Shown one piece after another: positions 1 to 10,942 of a stretch of DNA of 64,000 bases. A program made the translations under genes and the position numbers. The notes beneath the pieces were generated by a model. It was not told the DNA's origin. It searched no databases and saw only the letters and a program-made list of their open reading frames with translations. The stretch comes from Datisca glomerata (Eukaryota; Streptophyta; Magnoliopsida; Cucurbitales; Datiscaceae), in contig QANY01011430.1 in NCBI GenBank assembly GCA_003255025.1, forward strand, positions 1-64,000, written 5' to 3'. The first letter of the stretch is position 1, and each line of letters begins with the position of its first letter.

Positions 1-639
1 GCTGTCATATTTCCTTATTTGAAATATAAATAAAAAATGTGTCAAAACTTCAAAAATTATGCTATTTTCTCGAAGATGAAAATATGCTAATTTTCCAAAT
101 ATTTTTCAAAACAAACCAAATAGCACTTTTACAGATAACTATCAAGGCGTATTTGTGGGGTTCTAAGACCAAATCCAGGACCAACTCTCTCGACAGTATT
201 CAGTTCTCATGTAATTGGAAGGACAAGTCCTCTTGAGTTTCAGATTCCTTAGCCAGAACTTCTTTGTATAGTTACTTCCAGTTTTGAAATTTTAGAGAAT
301 ATTTAAAAAAATATTTTAGGTTAAAAGACCAAATTAATTTTCAAAAAATGAGTCTTTGGACAATATTAAAAATAATATTTAAGGTAAAAAAACCAAATTA
401 ATTTCCAAAAATTAATCCTATAACGTAATAACTTGTAAATCCATAAATATTTTAAGATTGTTAGAAATATTGTGTTGCATTATAAGATTAAATGAAAATC
501 ACAGTAATATAACAATTACAAAATTAGCAACGTAAATACAATAGTTGAAATAAATTATGAACAACATAACGATAATATAAAATTAAGGAGAATTTTAAAC
601 GTAGTCGTGTTTTCACAGTTTTCTTAAAACAATTATGCT
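1..639. other. AT-rich intergenic DNA, no feature seen
   Basis: The stretch is AT-rich with short homopolymer runs and no open frame resembling a known protein. Short repeated phrases such as ttaaaagaccaaattaattt near 320 and 390 suggest decayed repeat DNA. I see nothing that supports a gene. Confidence 0.6.
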
Positions 640-1290
640 CCCTTACTTGTGGTACTAAAGGTTGATAATGGCATATGTTTCCCAAGATAAAATGGTTGGA
701 GGTAACTGAAGAGCACCTTACTCATCACCTTGTCGAACTGACTAATCTGAATTCTACAACCAGAGTAACGGCTTAGAACCAAGACTCAAACCAAGAAATT
801 CAGACCTAAAACCAAACAAAAAATTGAACTGAAAACTGTGCCAAAAAAGCTGAACCAAAACGTGGATAAAAACAAGCCAAAAATCGAGAAAAGACTAAGA
901 GAGAAAATAGAAGCTAATTATTTTGTTGGTGTATGAAATAAAGGAGGAGAGCACCTCTTTTATAGTGTTCATGGAGAGAGCCATTATAAAGCCTAATTAA
1001 GCACCAAAAAATATTTTGGCCCAATGATTAATGCTAAAAAATGTTTTTGGGCTATTATCCAGCATTAAGAGCCTAGAATATTCCATTCAAGAATATTCTT
1101 AGGATTTTTGGACTTCTTTAGAGAGGAAATAAATTAAACTGAGCAAAAGACGGCCCATATAGGGACAAGATTTTTAGACCGGCATTTGTGTCTGCAGAAC
1201 GGGCAGGTGTACCCAAGCCGCATGCCGAACTGGGCTGGGATTTGAACCCCCCTGCTTGCGAGAGAGAGCCTCTATGATTATACCACCCTT
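640..1290 (-). repeat. LTR/promoter-like fragment
   Basis: Read on the minus strand this segment looks like part of an LTR or a transposon promoter. It has a tRNA-like block at its upstream end, then a good TATA box (CTATAAAAGAGG at 954-965), then a pyrimidine-rich leader-like stretch. It directly abuts the point where the 3' LTR of Copia-A stops matching its partner LTR, so it may belong to a different element that replaced or truncated that LTR. No second copy lies in the window, so the assignment is an inference. Confidence 0.35.
954..965 (-). promoter_or_regulatory. TATA-box-like sequence
   Basis: The minus strand reads CTATAAAAGAGG, a near-ideal plant TATA box. It is followed downstream by a pyrimidine-rich stretch typical of a plant 5' leader. 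No coding region follows, so it is probably a retroelement promoter. Confidence 0.4.
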
Positions 1291-1298
1291 GGTCTAAG
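1228..1298 (-). repeat. tRNA-like (SINE head or tRNA pseudogene) sequence
   Basis: On the minus strand an A-box-like stretch (AAGGGTGGTATAATC) is followed about 30 nt later by a strong B-box match (GGTTCAAATCC), the arrangement of an internal RNA polymerase III promoter. A clean acceptor stem and anticodon arm are not evident, so I read it as a tRNA-derived SINE head or pseudogene rather than a working tRNA. Confidence 0.45.
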
Positions 1299-2822
1299 CC
1301 TCACTGCACTGTGCCTCACGACACCACTGTAGTGTCGTGTGGCACTATAGTGTCGCACCCCAACTCTTATAGTGCCACATGACACTAGAGTAGTCCATGT
1401 CAATCTCTGATACCCAGTCAGTGATTGACACGTGGTAATTACTATGAATTAAATATTTATTTTCAGTTAATTTAAAATTAATATATCTGATAATCCTTAT
1501 CACTAACTTATCTGTTATTTCACAAATAATAGATTTAGTTGATTCAAATTATTATCTAATAAAAATTTAATTATCTAATTTTATAAATTAGATATTTTAT
1601 CTCACTTATCGATAATTAGAAAAATAATCAATAATTATATATATATATATAATTTTTGTAATTTATAATATATATATATATATATGATACAATTAATTAA
1701 TGTTTAATTAATTGATCATACATAATTATCTCATTATTATGTACTTGCCCTAAAATAAAAATTTATTTTGTAAGTCAGTCATTTTCTCATGTCCTGAAAT
1801 ATTCATACCCTAGACTGCGTAGTACAGAGGTAACTTGAGGACCATGGAACTATAATCTTAAGCTCCAATAAATCATATTATTAATTAAACTCTTTACTTA
1901 AATAATATTATTTATTAATTTCATTATTTCTCCACTATAAATATGAAATTGAACTCTTAGTGATTGTATAAATGTATTTAAAGCTGGTTAGAATGTATTT
2001 ATTAATTCCATTATTTCTCCACTATAAACATGTAGTTCTGTCCTTCAATTATTGGTTCGTAAATTAGAGCTGGTCAAAATTATTGTTTTACCCATCTAAA
2101 TGCCCCTTGATATTTAAGTACCATTAATCCACTAGTGAATGGTTAATTTATAATCTTATTATAAATTTGAGCTCAATAACTATTCAGTTCCAGAGTTAAC
2201 ACTTGAGGGAACCAATATATGATCCGTTAGGAAAGCTTGAATTCCAATATTGCAAGATCATGTTCTCAGTCATCCACATAACTGAATCTTCAAAACAAAA
2301 GTCACTGGCTTATTTTAAGAACAAACATTTACAAGTGAATCAAAAGATCTAGTAGACATGCATAAGAGTTCATGACTACTCATGATTCATACTGATCTAC
2401 ATATGATCATCGAATTGATGTGTAGTAAATCTTTATGATAAACAACATGTTGATAAATATATTAATTCACATAAGTCTAGTCATATATAATCTCATTATA
2501 TAAAGTACTTTCACTAAGATGTTTACATACACCAATGATCCGGATCTAGATCACATGCATTCATAATGCTTAATGAACAGTACAAGCAATCATTCATTGA
2601 AGATTCCATACTTTAATATGTTACTGACAATTTTATTCATTATCTATGATTTTAATCCTCTCGTATCAATACAAGATCATAGTCTCATTAATGAATATGA
2701 AATTTTCATATATTTATATAAATTATTCAACAATAATTTAAAAGAACAAAGAAAAATACAGTCCTCATTAAATTTTATATCAAAATGTAAATACGCATTC
2801 TTTGAGGGCATAACGTCCAACA
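1291..2822 (-). repeat. Copia-A 3' LTR, truncated
   Basis: The segment matches the right-hand LTR (about 9500-10942) and the Copia-B LTR. Shared marks are the nested palindromes around 1391-1432, the tandem TA tract, the Copia polypurine junction and the terminal TGTTGGACGTTATGCCC (minus strand). Similarity stops near 1291, so roughly the last 650 bp (the U5 side) is missing. The end nearest the coding region is at 2822. Confidence 0.8.
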
Positions 2823-2842
2823 ATCTCCCACTTGCCCTAAAA
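2823..2842 (-). promoter_or_regulatory. Copia-A polypurine tract
   Basis: On the minus strand AGGGCAAGTGGGAGAT lies immediately before the LTR start TGTTGG. This is the expected plus-strand priming site of a copia element. Confidence 0.75.
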
Positions 2843-2932
2843 CAAATGTGGCATTTCTCTCAATCACATGGTACACAAGTGACTCTCAAATGACTTGGTA
2901 GGAAGTGTCTTTGTAAAAGGACCAGTCAGGTT

Positions 2933-4480
2933 CTATTCTGACATTATCTTCATAATAGTCATATCAAATCGATGCATGATCTCTCTTAAAAGATGATATT
3001 TCCTCTCTATGTTCTTTCCCCTCTTGTGACTCCTCGGTTCCTTGAAATTCACTACTGCCCCACTATTTTTATAGTGCAGGATCAGTGACTTGTCCATACC
3101 TAGAACTACTTCCAGATTGTATAGAATTTTCTGAGCCATACCGCTTCTTTCCCATCTTCACAAGCTGTTATATATTCTACTTCCATAGTGGAATCTACAA
3201 TGTTGTATTGTTTAATAATTATCCAAACTACAACTTCTCCACTTAGGGTAAATACTGATCCAGACATTGACTTTCGACTATCTCTGTCTGATTGAAAATC
3301 AGAATCAGTATATTTAGTGGGGTTCAGGTCTCCATCTAAATAAACAAGCATATAGTTTCTCGTTCTCCTTAGATACTTATAAATGTGCTTTATTCCAATC
3401 TAATGTTCCAAACCTGGATTCGATTGATAATGACTGACAATTTCTACTGCATAACAGATGTCTGGTCTCGTACATAACATGGCATACATGAGACTACCAA
3501 CAGCTGAAGTATAAGGAACCTTTCTTATATCTTGTTCAATCCTGAGGTGTCTTAGGACATTACTCCTTGGAGAGGACAATTCCATGTCTGGTCAGTAGTT
3601 GACCTTTCTCTGAATTGACTATAGAGAATCTCTCCAGCACCTTATCAATATAAGATGCCTGTGAAAGTAGCAAGAACTTGTTGTTTCTATCCCCTAGGAT
3701 TTGGATGCCTAGAATATAGTTCGCTTCTCCCAAATCTTTCATTTGAAATTTTTCAGCTAACCATTTCTTTATCTTTGACAGAGTTTTTACATCATTCACA
3801 ATGAGTAGAATACCATCAACATAAAGAATTATGAAAACCATTATCTTATCTTTGATGTATTTATAAACACAGGTTTCGTCAACATTTTGCTTGAAGTCAT
3901 AGGACTTTATAATCTCATCAACAGTAAGATTCTAAGATCTAGATGTTTGCTTTAATCCATAAATGGATTTAAGCAACTTACATACTTTCTGATGTTGTCC
4001 CTTTTGTACGAACAATTCTGGTTGCATCATATATATGTTTTCTTTAAGAGAGTCATTCAAAAAAGCTGTCTTGATGTCAGTTTGTCATATCTCATAATCA
4101 AAACTAGCGGCTATGGATAAAAAGATGCTTTGGATTTTAGCATGGCCATATGGGAGAATGTCTATTCATAATCGACTCATTCCCTTTATGTATAGCCCTT
4201 AGCTACTAACCGTGCGTTGAAATTCTCTACTTTTCCATCTGCACCTTTTTTCTTCTTGAAAATTCATTTAAATTCAATGAGCCTGATATCTTCAGGTGGA
4301 TCTACAAGTTCCCTGGTGGAATTGGAATACATCGATTCTATTTTCTGGTTCATGGCATCTTGTCATTTCTCCTTTTCAGGATCATCAGTAGCTTCTTCAT
4401 AAGATAATGGATCGCCCTTCTCAGTGTCAGACACTATGACACGTGCCTCCAGTTCATAGGGAATAGGTTGTCCCACTACG
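2933..4480 (-). pseudogene. Copia-A reverse transcriptase-RNase H remnant
   Basis: Frames on the minus strand spell out the copia RT and RNase H in pieces. The RT active-site region (about 3780-3841) reads LYVDG where the family has YVDD, so the second catalytic aspartate is changed. It is followed by the FQMKDLGEA segment, then GSLMYAMLCTRPDI (about 3465-3510). RNase H follows with YTDSDFQSDRDSRKS and STMEVEYIT (about 3170-3300). Several frame changes and stops separate these blocks. The upstream RT part (3900-4480) is visible only as short pieces. It would have made cDNA from the element's RNA, and it is dead as it stands. Confidence 0.85.
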
Positions 4481-4599
4481 ACGTTGCACCAGGTTTCCTT
4501 AACAGGAACTATGTTTTCTGTGGTTTGTCTTTTATCAGTTGATAATGAAGGTGGTATGAACTCATCAGACGTTAATTCCTTGAGAACTACTTTACTTCA

Positions 4600-5582
4600 A
4601 GGTTTGTAGTTTTACATATAGTCGTGTTCAAGGAATGTGGCATTTATCGATACAAAAATATTTTGATCCAAACACCTCTGGAGTATAGCCAATGAATATG
4701 CATACTTCAGACCTTGAGTCTAACTTTCCAGTCTTGGATCTAAGAACATCATCTGGACACCCCCATATATGAAAATGACATAAACTGGATTGGTAGCCAT
4801 TCCATAACTCTAAAGGTGTCTTGATTACAGACTTAGAATGCACTAAATTCAAAATGTATGCAGTCGTGTGTAATGCTTATCCCCAAAATGTAAGTGGTAG
4901 TGATGAGTAGCTTAACATCGACCTAACCATATCCAATAAGGTACGGTTTCTCCTTTCTGAAACATCATTTTGTTATGGCGTTCTGGGTGCTGCGAGTTGG
5001 GATAAGATTCCATACTTCAGCAAGTAATCCTTGAATTCTAAATCCAATTATTCACCACCTCAATATGATCTAAGGGTTTTTAATGATTTACATATTTGCT
5101 TTTCAGCTTCAGCATTGAAATCTTCAAACTTTCAAAAGGTTTCAGACTTTCTTTGCATTAGGTAAGTATAACTATATCTTGAGTAATCGTCAATTAAAGT
5201 GACGAAATACTCATACCCACCTCTAGCTTGTACATTGATCGGTTCACAAACATCACTGATGCACTAACTCAAGTGGTTCCTTGGCTCTTCGGCCAATTCT
5301 AGAGAAAGGTCTCTTGGTCATTATACCCTCTAGATAGGATTCACAAACAAGAAGAGTTTCAATTTTTAGTTCGCTCAAAGCACCATGCTTTTTCAACATG
5401 TTTAACCAATCTAGATTAATATGTCCCAACCTAATATGCCAAAGATATGTGGTATCATCATCATGAGAAACTCTTTGTCGTTTGTTACTTTTAGGTTTTG
5501 CTACTTTAAATAATTCAGAATTATTTAAGGCGCGTTCAGTCAGTTTAAGCATATACAACCCGTTCGATATTTTGCATGACAA
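4600..5582 (-). pseudogene. Copia-A integrase remnant
   Basis: The minus strand carries a GAG-pre-integrase/zinc-binding block (HIRLGHINLDWLN, then CESYLEG, about 5330-5450), then the start of the integrase core (KEPLELVHQ at 5253-5285). Further downstream is the copia motif WNGYQSS...FHIWGCPDDVLRSK followed by VCIFIGYTPE (about 4690-4790). Frames shift between these pieces and stops interrupt the core. The order after protease and before RT is typical of Ty1/copia. Confidence 0.85.
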
Positions 5583-6771
5583 ATATCAAATCCATTCTTA
5601 GAAATAATAAATTCTTTATTAATAAAAGAAACTTCGAATAACTGTTCTTGCAAAAATGAAAGAGAAATTAAATTTCTCAAAAAACCAAGAATATAATAAA
5701 CATTGTTCAAAACTAAATAATTATATCCAAAAAGTAAACGGACTTTTTCTAATGCTTTAGCTGACACGAGCGCACCACTGCCAACTCTCAAAATGACCTC
5801 GCCATCAGCCAACTCGCTTGACGAATCAAGCATATGCAAAAAAGAACATACATGGTTAATGTCTCCGGAATCAAGTATCCAGGAAGACAAATAATATTCC
5901 ACTAAGTAAGCTACAAGAACAAGTAAATCATATTTACCTTTGTTTTCAGCTCGAAGAGATACTTGCTACAATTTCTCTTCCAATGACCTTCAACCCCACA
6001 GTGGAAACATTTTCCCTTGGGTTTGTTGTCGCTCTTGTTCTTCTTGACATTCGATGATATCTTGGCTTTCTTTGCTCTTTTGTTCTTACTCTTGTCCTTA
6101 CCATTATTTTTCTTCCTTTTCTTATTCTTAACAATATTGAAAGAATGCATTTGCTCAATAACATTTGCCTCACCCTCTTTGATCATTCTGCGGTTGAGTG
6201 GCTCAAAAGTCTACAGTTCATTCAACAATTTCGTCATGTTGAATTGTAACTTGTTCGTAACATAGTTGGTCGTGAACGCGAAAAAAGTTGGTGTGAGCGA
6301 CTCAAGTATAATGCTAACTTGAGTACGTTCATCAATGGTCGCCCCATGTACTTCTACCTCGTGCATTATGTTGATCATGTTCAAAACATGTTCTCGCACA
6401 CAAGTACCCTTTCTCATTTTAGTCGTCATATATCTCTTTGTGGCCTCATGACGACTTTGATTAAGTTGCTGCCCAAACATCACCTGTAGAGATTTCATAA
6501 TCTCATAGGCAGTCTCCATGATTTTATGCTTGGTTCTCAGAACATCACTCATGCTCACAAGCATTTAGCACTTTTCCTTGTTATTTGATATGATCCAAGC
6601 ATCATATTTGTCTCTAACGTTCTTAGGGGAATTAGCAGCGGGCTCCTTAGGACATTCATCAATAAGAACAAATTAGCATTAAGTTCATACTTTATTTTCA
6701 ACGTATGAAATTATCACCATTCAATTTCTCAAGAGTGAGTAAAGCAGTAACAAGGTTGCCCATGGTAGACA
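5583..6771 (-). pseudogene. Copia-A gag and aspartic protease remnant
   Basis: On the minus strand the gag start corresponds to a short ATG-TCT-ACC-ATG-GGC stretch near 6757-6771. The gag body (6211-6564) includes HEVEVHGATIDE and LESLTPTF, followed by a lysine-rich linker and a CCHC zinc knuckle, CFHCGVEGHWKRNC (about 5965-6010), for RNA packaging. The protease follows with the catalytic WILDSGD (about 5870-5890). Stops break the chain near 5910 and 6190. The same domain order is present twice in Copia-B, which confirms the reading. Confidence 0.88.
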
Positions 6772-8757
6772 TAATATTGATAATTAAAATTTAAAATATA
6801 CAACATTCAATATCAATGAAAAATATCTAGAATTTAAAATAAACATGATGCATGAATGCAACATAATAAACACTCAAATTTAACAATTACTAATCACGAT
6901 AAAACAACCCAACGATTAATGTATTGCCTTAGGGTCAGTCAGATTAACCTCAAACTGTCTATGAGACATTCTCATCCTTACTAATTAAAACTTAAAATGT
7001 CTCATATTTTCTCTTTTAACAGTAAGGTATCACTTATTCGGTCAAGTCATAAATATCCACATGAAAGCTTAATACTGACTTTGTGAGTGTAACCCATCAT
7101 TTCAGATTTCATGACTTCATTTAGAATATGCCTCCTTAGGGTCGATTAAAATTAAACAACATAACTTCCTCCTATCTTCTTATGAAGTCCAACATTGGTA
7201 TTGGTACAGCTCGAAACCTTTCTTATGGGGATGAAAACAAAGCCATCTCGAGACCCTTACTGCACCTCACGTTGTTGTACTAATAATGGAGATCATAGGT
7301 TATATTAACATGTCAACCTTCTCCCACTCACTATGTTAGGATTATGTGTTTTCAATTTAACTAATCAATTAATTTCAAATCAATCATTGGTTGAAATAGT
7401 AACTCTATGAATATTTAATAATCAGTTATCATTGGTCTAAGTTCATTTTAACATTCTAAAGCACCTAAGTCATTATTAGGTGAACTTAGATTAACTAATT
7501 AATTATATTCATCAAACTTTAATAAAACTCTTTTACTAAAGTCGGTTATCCTAAAGGTTACTATAGCCTTTAGTATGGCGTGATTACCAAATTTTAACTA
7601 ATTAAAACCTAGCAGTTTACATTGATTTGATTTCATAAAACAATACATATAAACATATTAGGACAATCCTAAAAAAATCATGTTTCTACATATGAGATGC
7701 ATGATCATATAAAATTGTGTGCGATTTTCATATATGACATGCGCTCGACTAATGCATGGACATGTTATCAAACATAACAACTAAATAATTATTTAACAAT
7801 TAAATAGAATAATAATGGACCGAGTGACTATTGGATATTTCTAAATTACAACCCTTGAAATTAAGAAATAATATTACAAAGTTGACTTCAAGAATACATG
7901 TTTCTCAAATATTGCCTTCTCCTCCTAATATCCATCTTCATAATTTTCAAACTTTGAACAAAATCTAATTTAATTAGGAAAAAATAATTTTCTTAATTAA
8001 AATTAATTTTATAATTATCCCTTTAAAAATTATTGACTTTGACTTAGTCAAATAAATATTTTATTTGATTTGATCAAACTTAAGTCAAACTCAATCAACC
8101 TACTAATGTCTAGTTTTCATAAAATTAAAAAAATTAAAAAATTATATTAATTTTAAAATTTAAAAGGATAATTGATAGGCTTAGGGTTATCATAAAACTC
8201 TACAGTAAATAGGGTTGGTTGGTATCAGGGTTTGTACGAACTTTCCCTAAATGTGACAACAGTTGCCACCGACCACCATCACCGCCGGCCACTGACCACC
8301 ACTGGCGCTGGCCACCGCTGTCGGTGCCGATTTTCCGATTACGTCGCTACAACAGTAAATTCCGGTGACATTGCCGGTTAGCTTTAATCGGCAGCGCCAG
8401 TGCCAGAAATCTAATTTTCAGTGCCGGCGCCGGAATTCTAAAAGAATTCCTATTTCTTTTCATTTTCCTCCTTCATTCGTCTCATGCATTCTTCATATTC
8501 TCACGATCGGAATAATTACAATAAATATTCAAAATAAAATTACAAAAGTCCATACACCCTTAAACGACTTATACAAGATCTAAGGAAAAAAAATTAAAAA
8601 AATAAAGCCTAACCCAATAATCACCATATAAGTAATGATCCATTATTGTCCATACATTCAAAAAACATAACCATTCATTCATTCATATATATCTCATATA
8701 TATGAATAATGCAAGAAAAGTCACATAACATTTAATATATAAAATATATAAAGATCT
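6772..8757 (-). other. Copia-A long untranslated leader
   Basis: About 2 kb separates the PBS from the gag start. It has no convincing coding frame, but it is clearly matched by the Copia-B leader (29663-31521), including a GC-rich block at 8255-8450 with repeated gccgg/caccg words. The conservation between copies fits an RNA leader rather than host DNA. Confidence 0.6.
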
Positions 8758-8770
8758 CTATGATACCACT
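8757..8770 (-). promoter_or_regulatory. Copia-A primer binding site
   Basis: The minus strand reads AG-TGGTATCATAGAG right after the LTR edge, close to the initiator-tRNA-Met complement TGGTATCAGAGC used by most plant copia elements. Copia-B has TGGTATATCAGAG in the same place. Confidence 0.75.
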
Positions 8771-9956
8771 TGTTGGATGTCGCGGCGCATGCACGGTGAA
8801 AGCATGTGGCTCGAGGCCATTTAAAAATTAATCTTTTAATAAAGATTAAATCTTTTAATAAAACAAAACATGCGCAACGCCACGATAACCAAATAAAAAA
8901 CATTTTATTGAAAACTCTTTTCCAATCAGTTAGAATCCATTATATATTTATACATTAATTCTATAACAAATAAGATTAGGAATCATATACCTCTTGTAGT
9001 CTATATCAAGCATCCTTGCAAAACCTATCGATCCTCCATCTCATGAAACTATTCCAACGATCAGTACCCGAGATCCACACCAAGATCTTCCAAGTCAATC
9101 CTCAACGCACTAGGACGCATGCGGGCACGCAGAATATTATAAGACACTTTTTCTGTCTCTAAATATACTCAATACATGAGATCTAGAAATTTACTGAGAA
9201 TGACTTTAGTGAAACGATTCTCTAAAACAACGCAATAATTTTTCATTCAGATTTTTGATTAACTATTAATCACAGAGAAAAATCACTCTGACACCAACTG
9301 TGTTCTCAATTCAATTTTTTTTATGAACTGATGAACTCATTCATCAATCGAGGCCATTAGAATAATATATGTATATTTTCTAGATAATGGCGTACCCATT
9401 TTTTTTGGTATAAATTAAAAGTATATTTAATTGTAAAATTATCAATTGTAGTGGGACTCCTTGCAATTGTGCACAACTGCAGTATCACACGACACTGTAG
9501 TGTGTCGTGAGGTAGCACAGTGCCTCACGGGATCAGTGTAGTGCTGTGTGGCACTACATTGTTTCACCCCACTACTGTAGTGCCACGTGGCACTATAGTA
9601 GTCCATGTCAATCTCTGATTCTCAATCAGTGATTGACACGTGGCAATTACTATGAATTAAATATTTATTTTAATTAGACAAATATGTAGATATCAGTTAA
9701 TTTAAAATTAACATATCTGGTTATCCCTATCAACTAACTTATCTGTTATTTCACAAATAATAGAGTTAGTTGATTCAAATTATTATCTAATAATATTTTA
9801 ATTATCTAATTTCACGAATTAGATATTCTGTCTCACTTATCGAAGAAATAACAGATTTAGTTGATTCAAATTATTATCTACTAATATTTTAATTATCTAA
9901 TTTCATGAATTAGATATTCTGTCTCACTTATCAATAATTAAAAAAATAATCGATAA

Positions 9957-9988
<32 letters not shown>

Positions 9989-10942
9989 NTATAATCCTAA
10001 GCTCTAATAAATCATATTATTAATTAAACTCTTTAATTAAAATAATTTTATTTATTAATTTCATTATTTCTCCACTATAAATATGGAATTGAACTCTTAG
10101 TGATTATAGAATCTATTTAGAGAGTATTCTCATGTAGTTCACTGATATAATCATTTCATGTAGTTCTGTCCTCCAATTATTGGTTCCTAAATTAGAGTTT
10201 GTCAAAATCACCATTTTACCTCTCTAAATACCTCTTGATCCTTAAGTACCATTAATCCACTAGTGAATGACTAATTTTTAAATTAAGCTCAATAATCATT
10301 CAGTTCTAGAATTAACACTTAAGGAAACTAATATACGATCTGTTAGGAAAACTTGGATGCCAAATCTTGTAAGATTATGATTCCAGCCATTCACATCACT
10401 GAATCTCCAAAACAAAATTCACTAGCTTGTTTTACAAACAAACCTTAACAAGTGAATCAAATATCTAATAGACATGCATAGGAGTTCATGACTACTCCAG
10501 ATTTAGATTGATCTACATATGATCATCGAATCGATATGTATTAAATTTTATGATAAATGACACGTTGATAAATATATTAATTCACATCGGTCCAGTCATA
10601 TATAATCTCATTATATAAAGTACATTCACTAAGATATTTATAACTATCAATGATCTGGATTTAGATAACATGCATTCATAATGCTTAATGAACTGTATTG
10701 GCAATCATTCATTAAAGATTCTATACTTTAATATGTTGCTGATAATTTTATTCATTATCTATAATCTTAATTTTCTCATATCAATACAAGATAATAGTCT
10801 CATTAATGAATATAAAATTTTTAAATATTTATATAAATAATTCAACAATAATTTAAAAAGACGATTATAAAAAAAATGTAATCCTTATTAAATTTTATAT
10901 CAAAATTTTAATACATATACTTTGAGGGCATAACCCCCAACA
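8771..10942 (-). repeat. Copia-A 5' LTR (2172 bp)
   Basis: The LTR runs on the minus strand from TGTTGGGGGTTATGCCC (10942) to the CCAACA edge at 8771. It holds stacked palindromes (9578-9638), an internal tandem duplication of about 115 bp (about 9725-9950, both copies containing agttgattcaaattattatc), and an AT dinucleotide run (9961-9990) with one undetermined base, n, at 9989. It matches the Copia-B 5' LTR through most of its length. Confidence 0.85.
9578..9638. promoter_or_regulatory. Paired LTR palindromes with a G-box
   Basis: Positions 9578-9595 form a perfect 18-bp palindrome, TAGTGCCACGTGGCACTA, whose core is the plant G-box CACGTG. Positions 9606-9638 form a second inverted repeat, TGTCAATCTCTGATT / AATCAGTGATTGACA. 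Both occur, mutated, in the other two LTRs (1391-1432 and 28879-28938). If TATA placement in Copia-B is right, they lie in the transcribed part of the LTR and could also fold as RNA. Confidence 0.6.

Larger units (their letters stand above)
1291..10942 (-). mobile_element. Copia-A, degenerate Ty1/copia LTR retrotransposon
   Basis: This is an old copia element lying on the minus strand. From its 5' end (right) it has a full LTR (8771-10942), a PBS next to the LTR edge, a 2-kb leader, then gag, protease, integrase, reverse transcriptase and RNase H remnants in the copia order, a purine-rich tract, and a truncated 3' LTR (1291-2822). LTR edges are TGTTGG...CCAACA. All coding parts carry stops and frameshifts, so it cannot move by itself. 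Copia-B (27534-36265) is a second copy of the same family in opposite orientation. The far end of the 3' LTR is missing, so no target duplication can be tested. Confidence 0.9.

Noticed and set aside
2573..2893. 106-codon plus-strand frame
   Set aside because: It runs through the copia LTR edge and polypurine tract and has no domain. It is a chance frame in AT-rich DNA.
5946..6309. Leucine/phenylalanine-rich frames opposite the copia gag linker (also 32094-32343 and 33456-33704)
   Set aside because: They are complements of the lysine-rich gag linker and recur wherever gag does.
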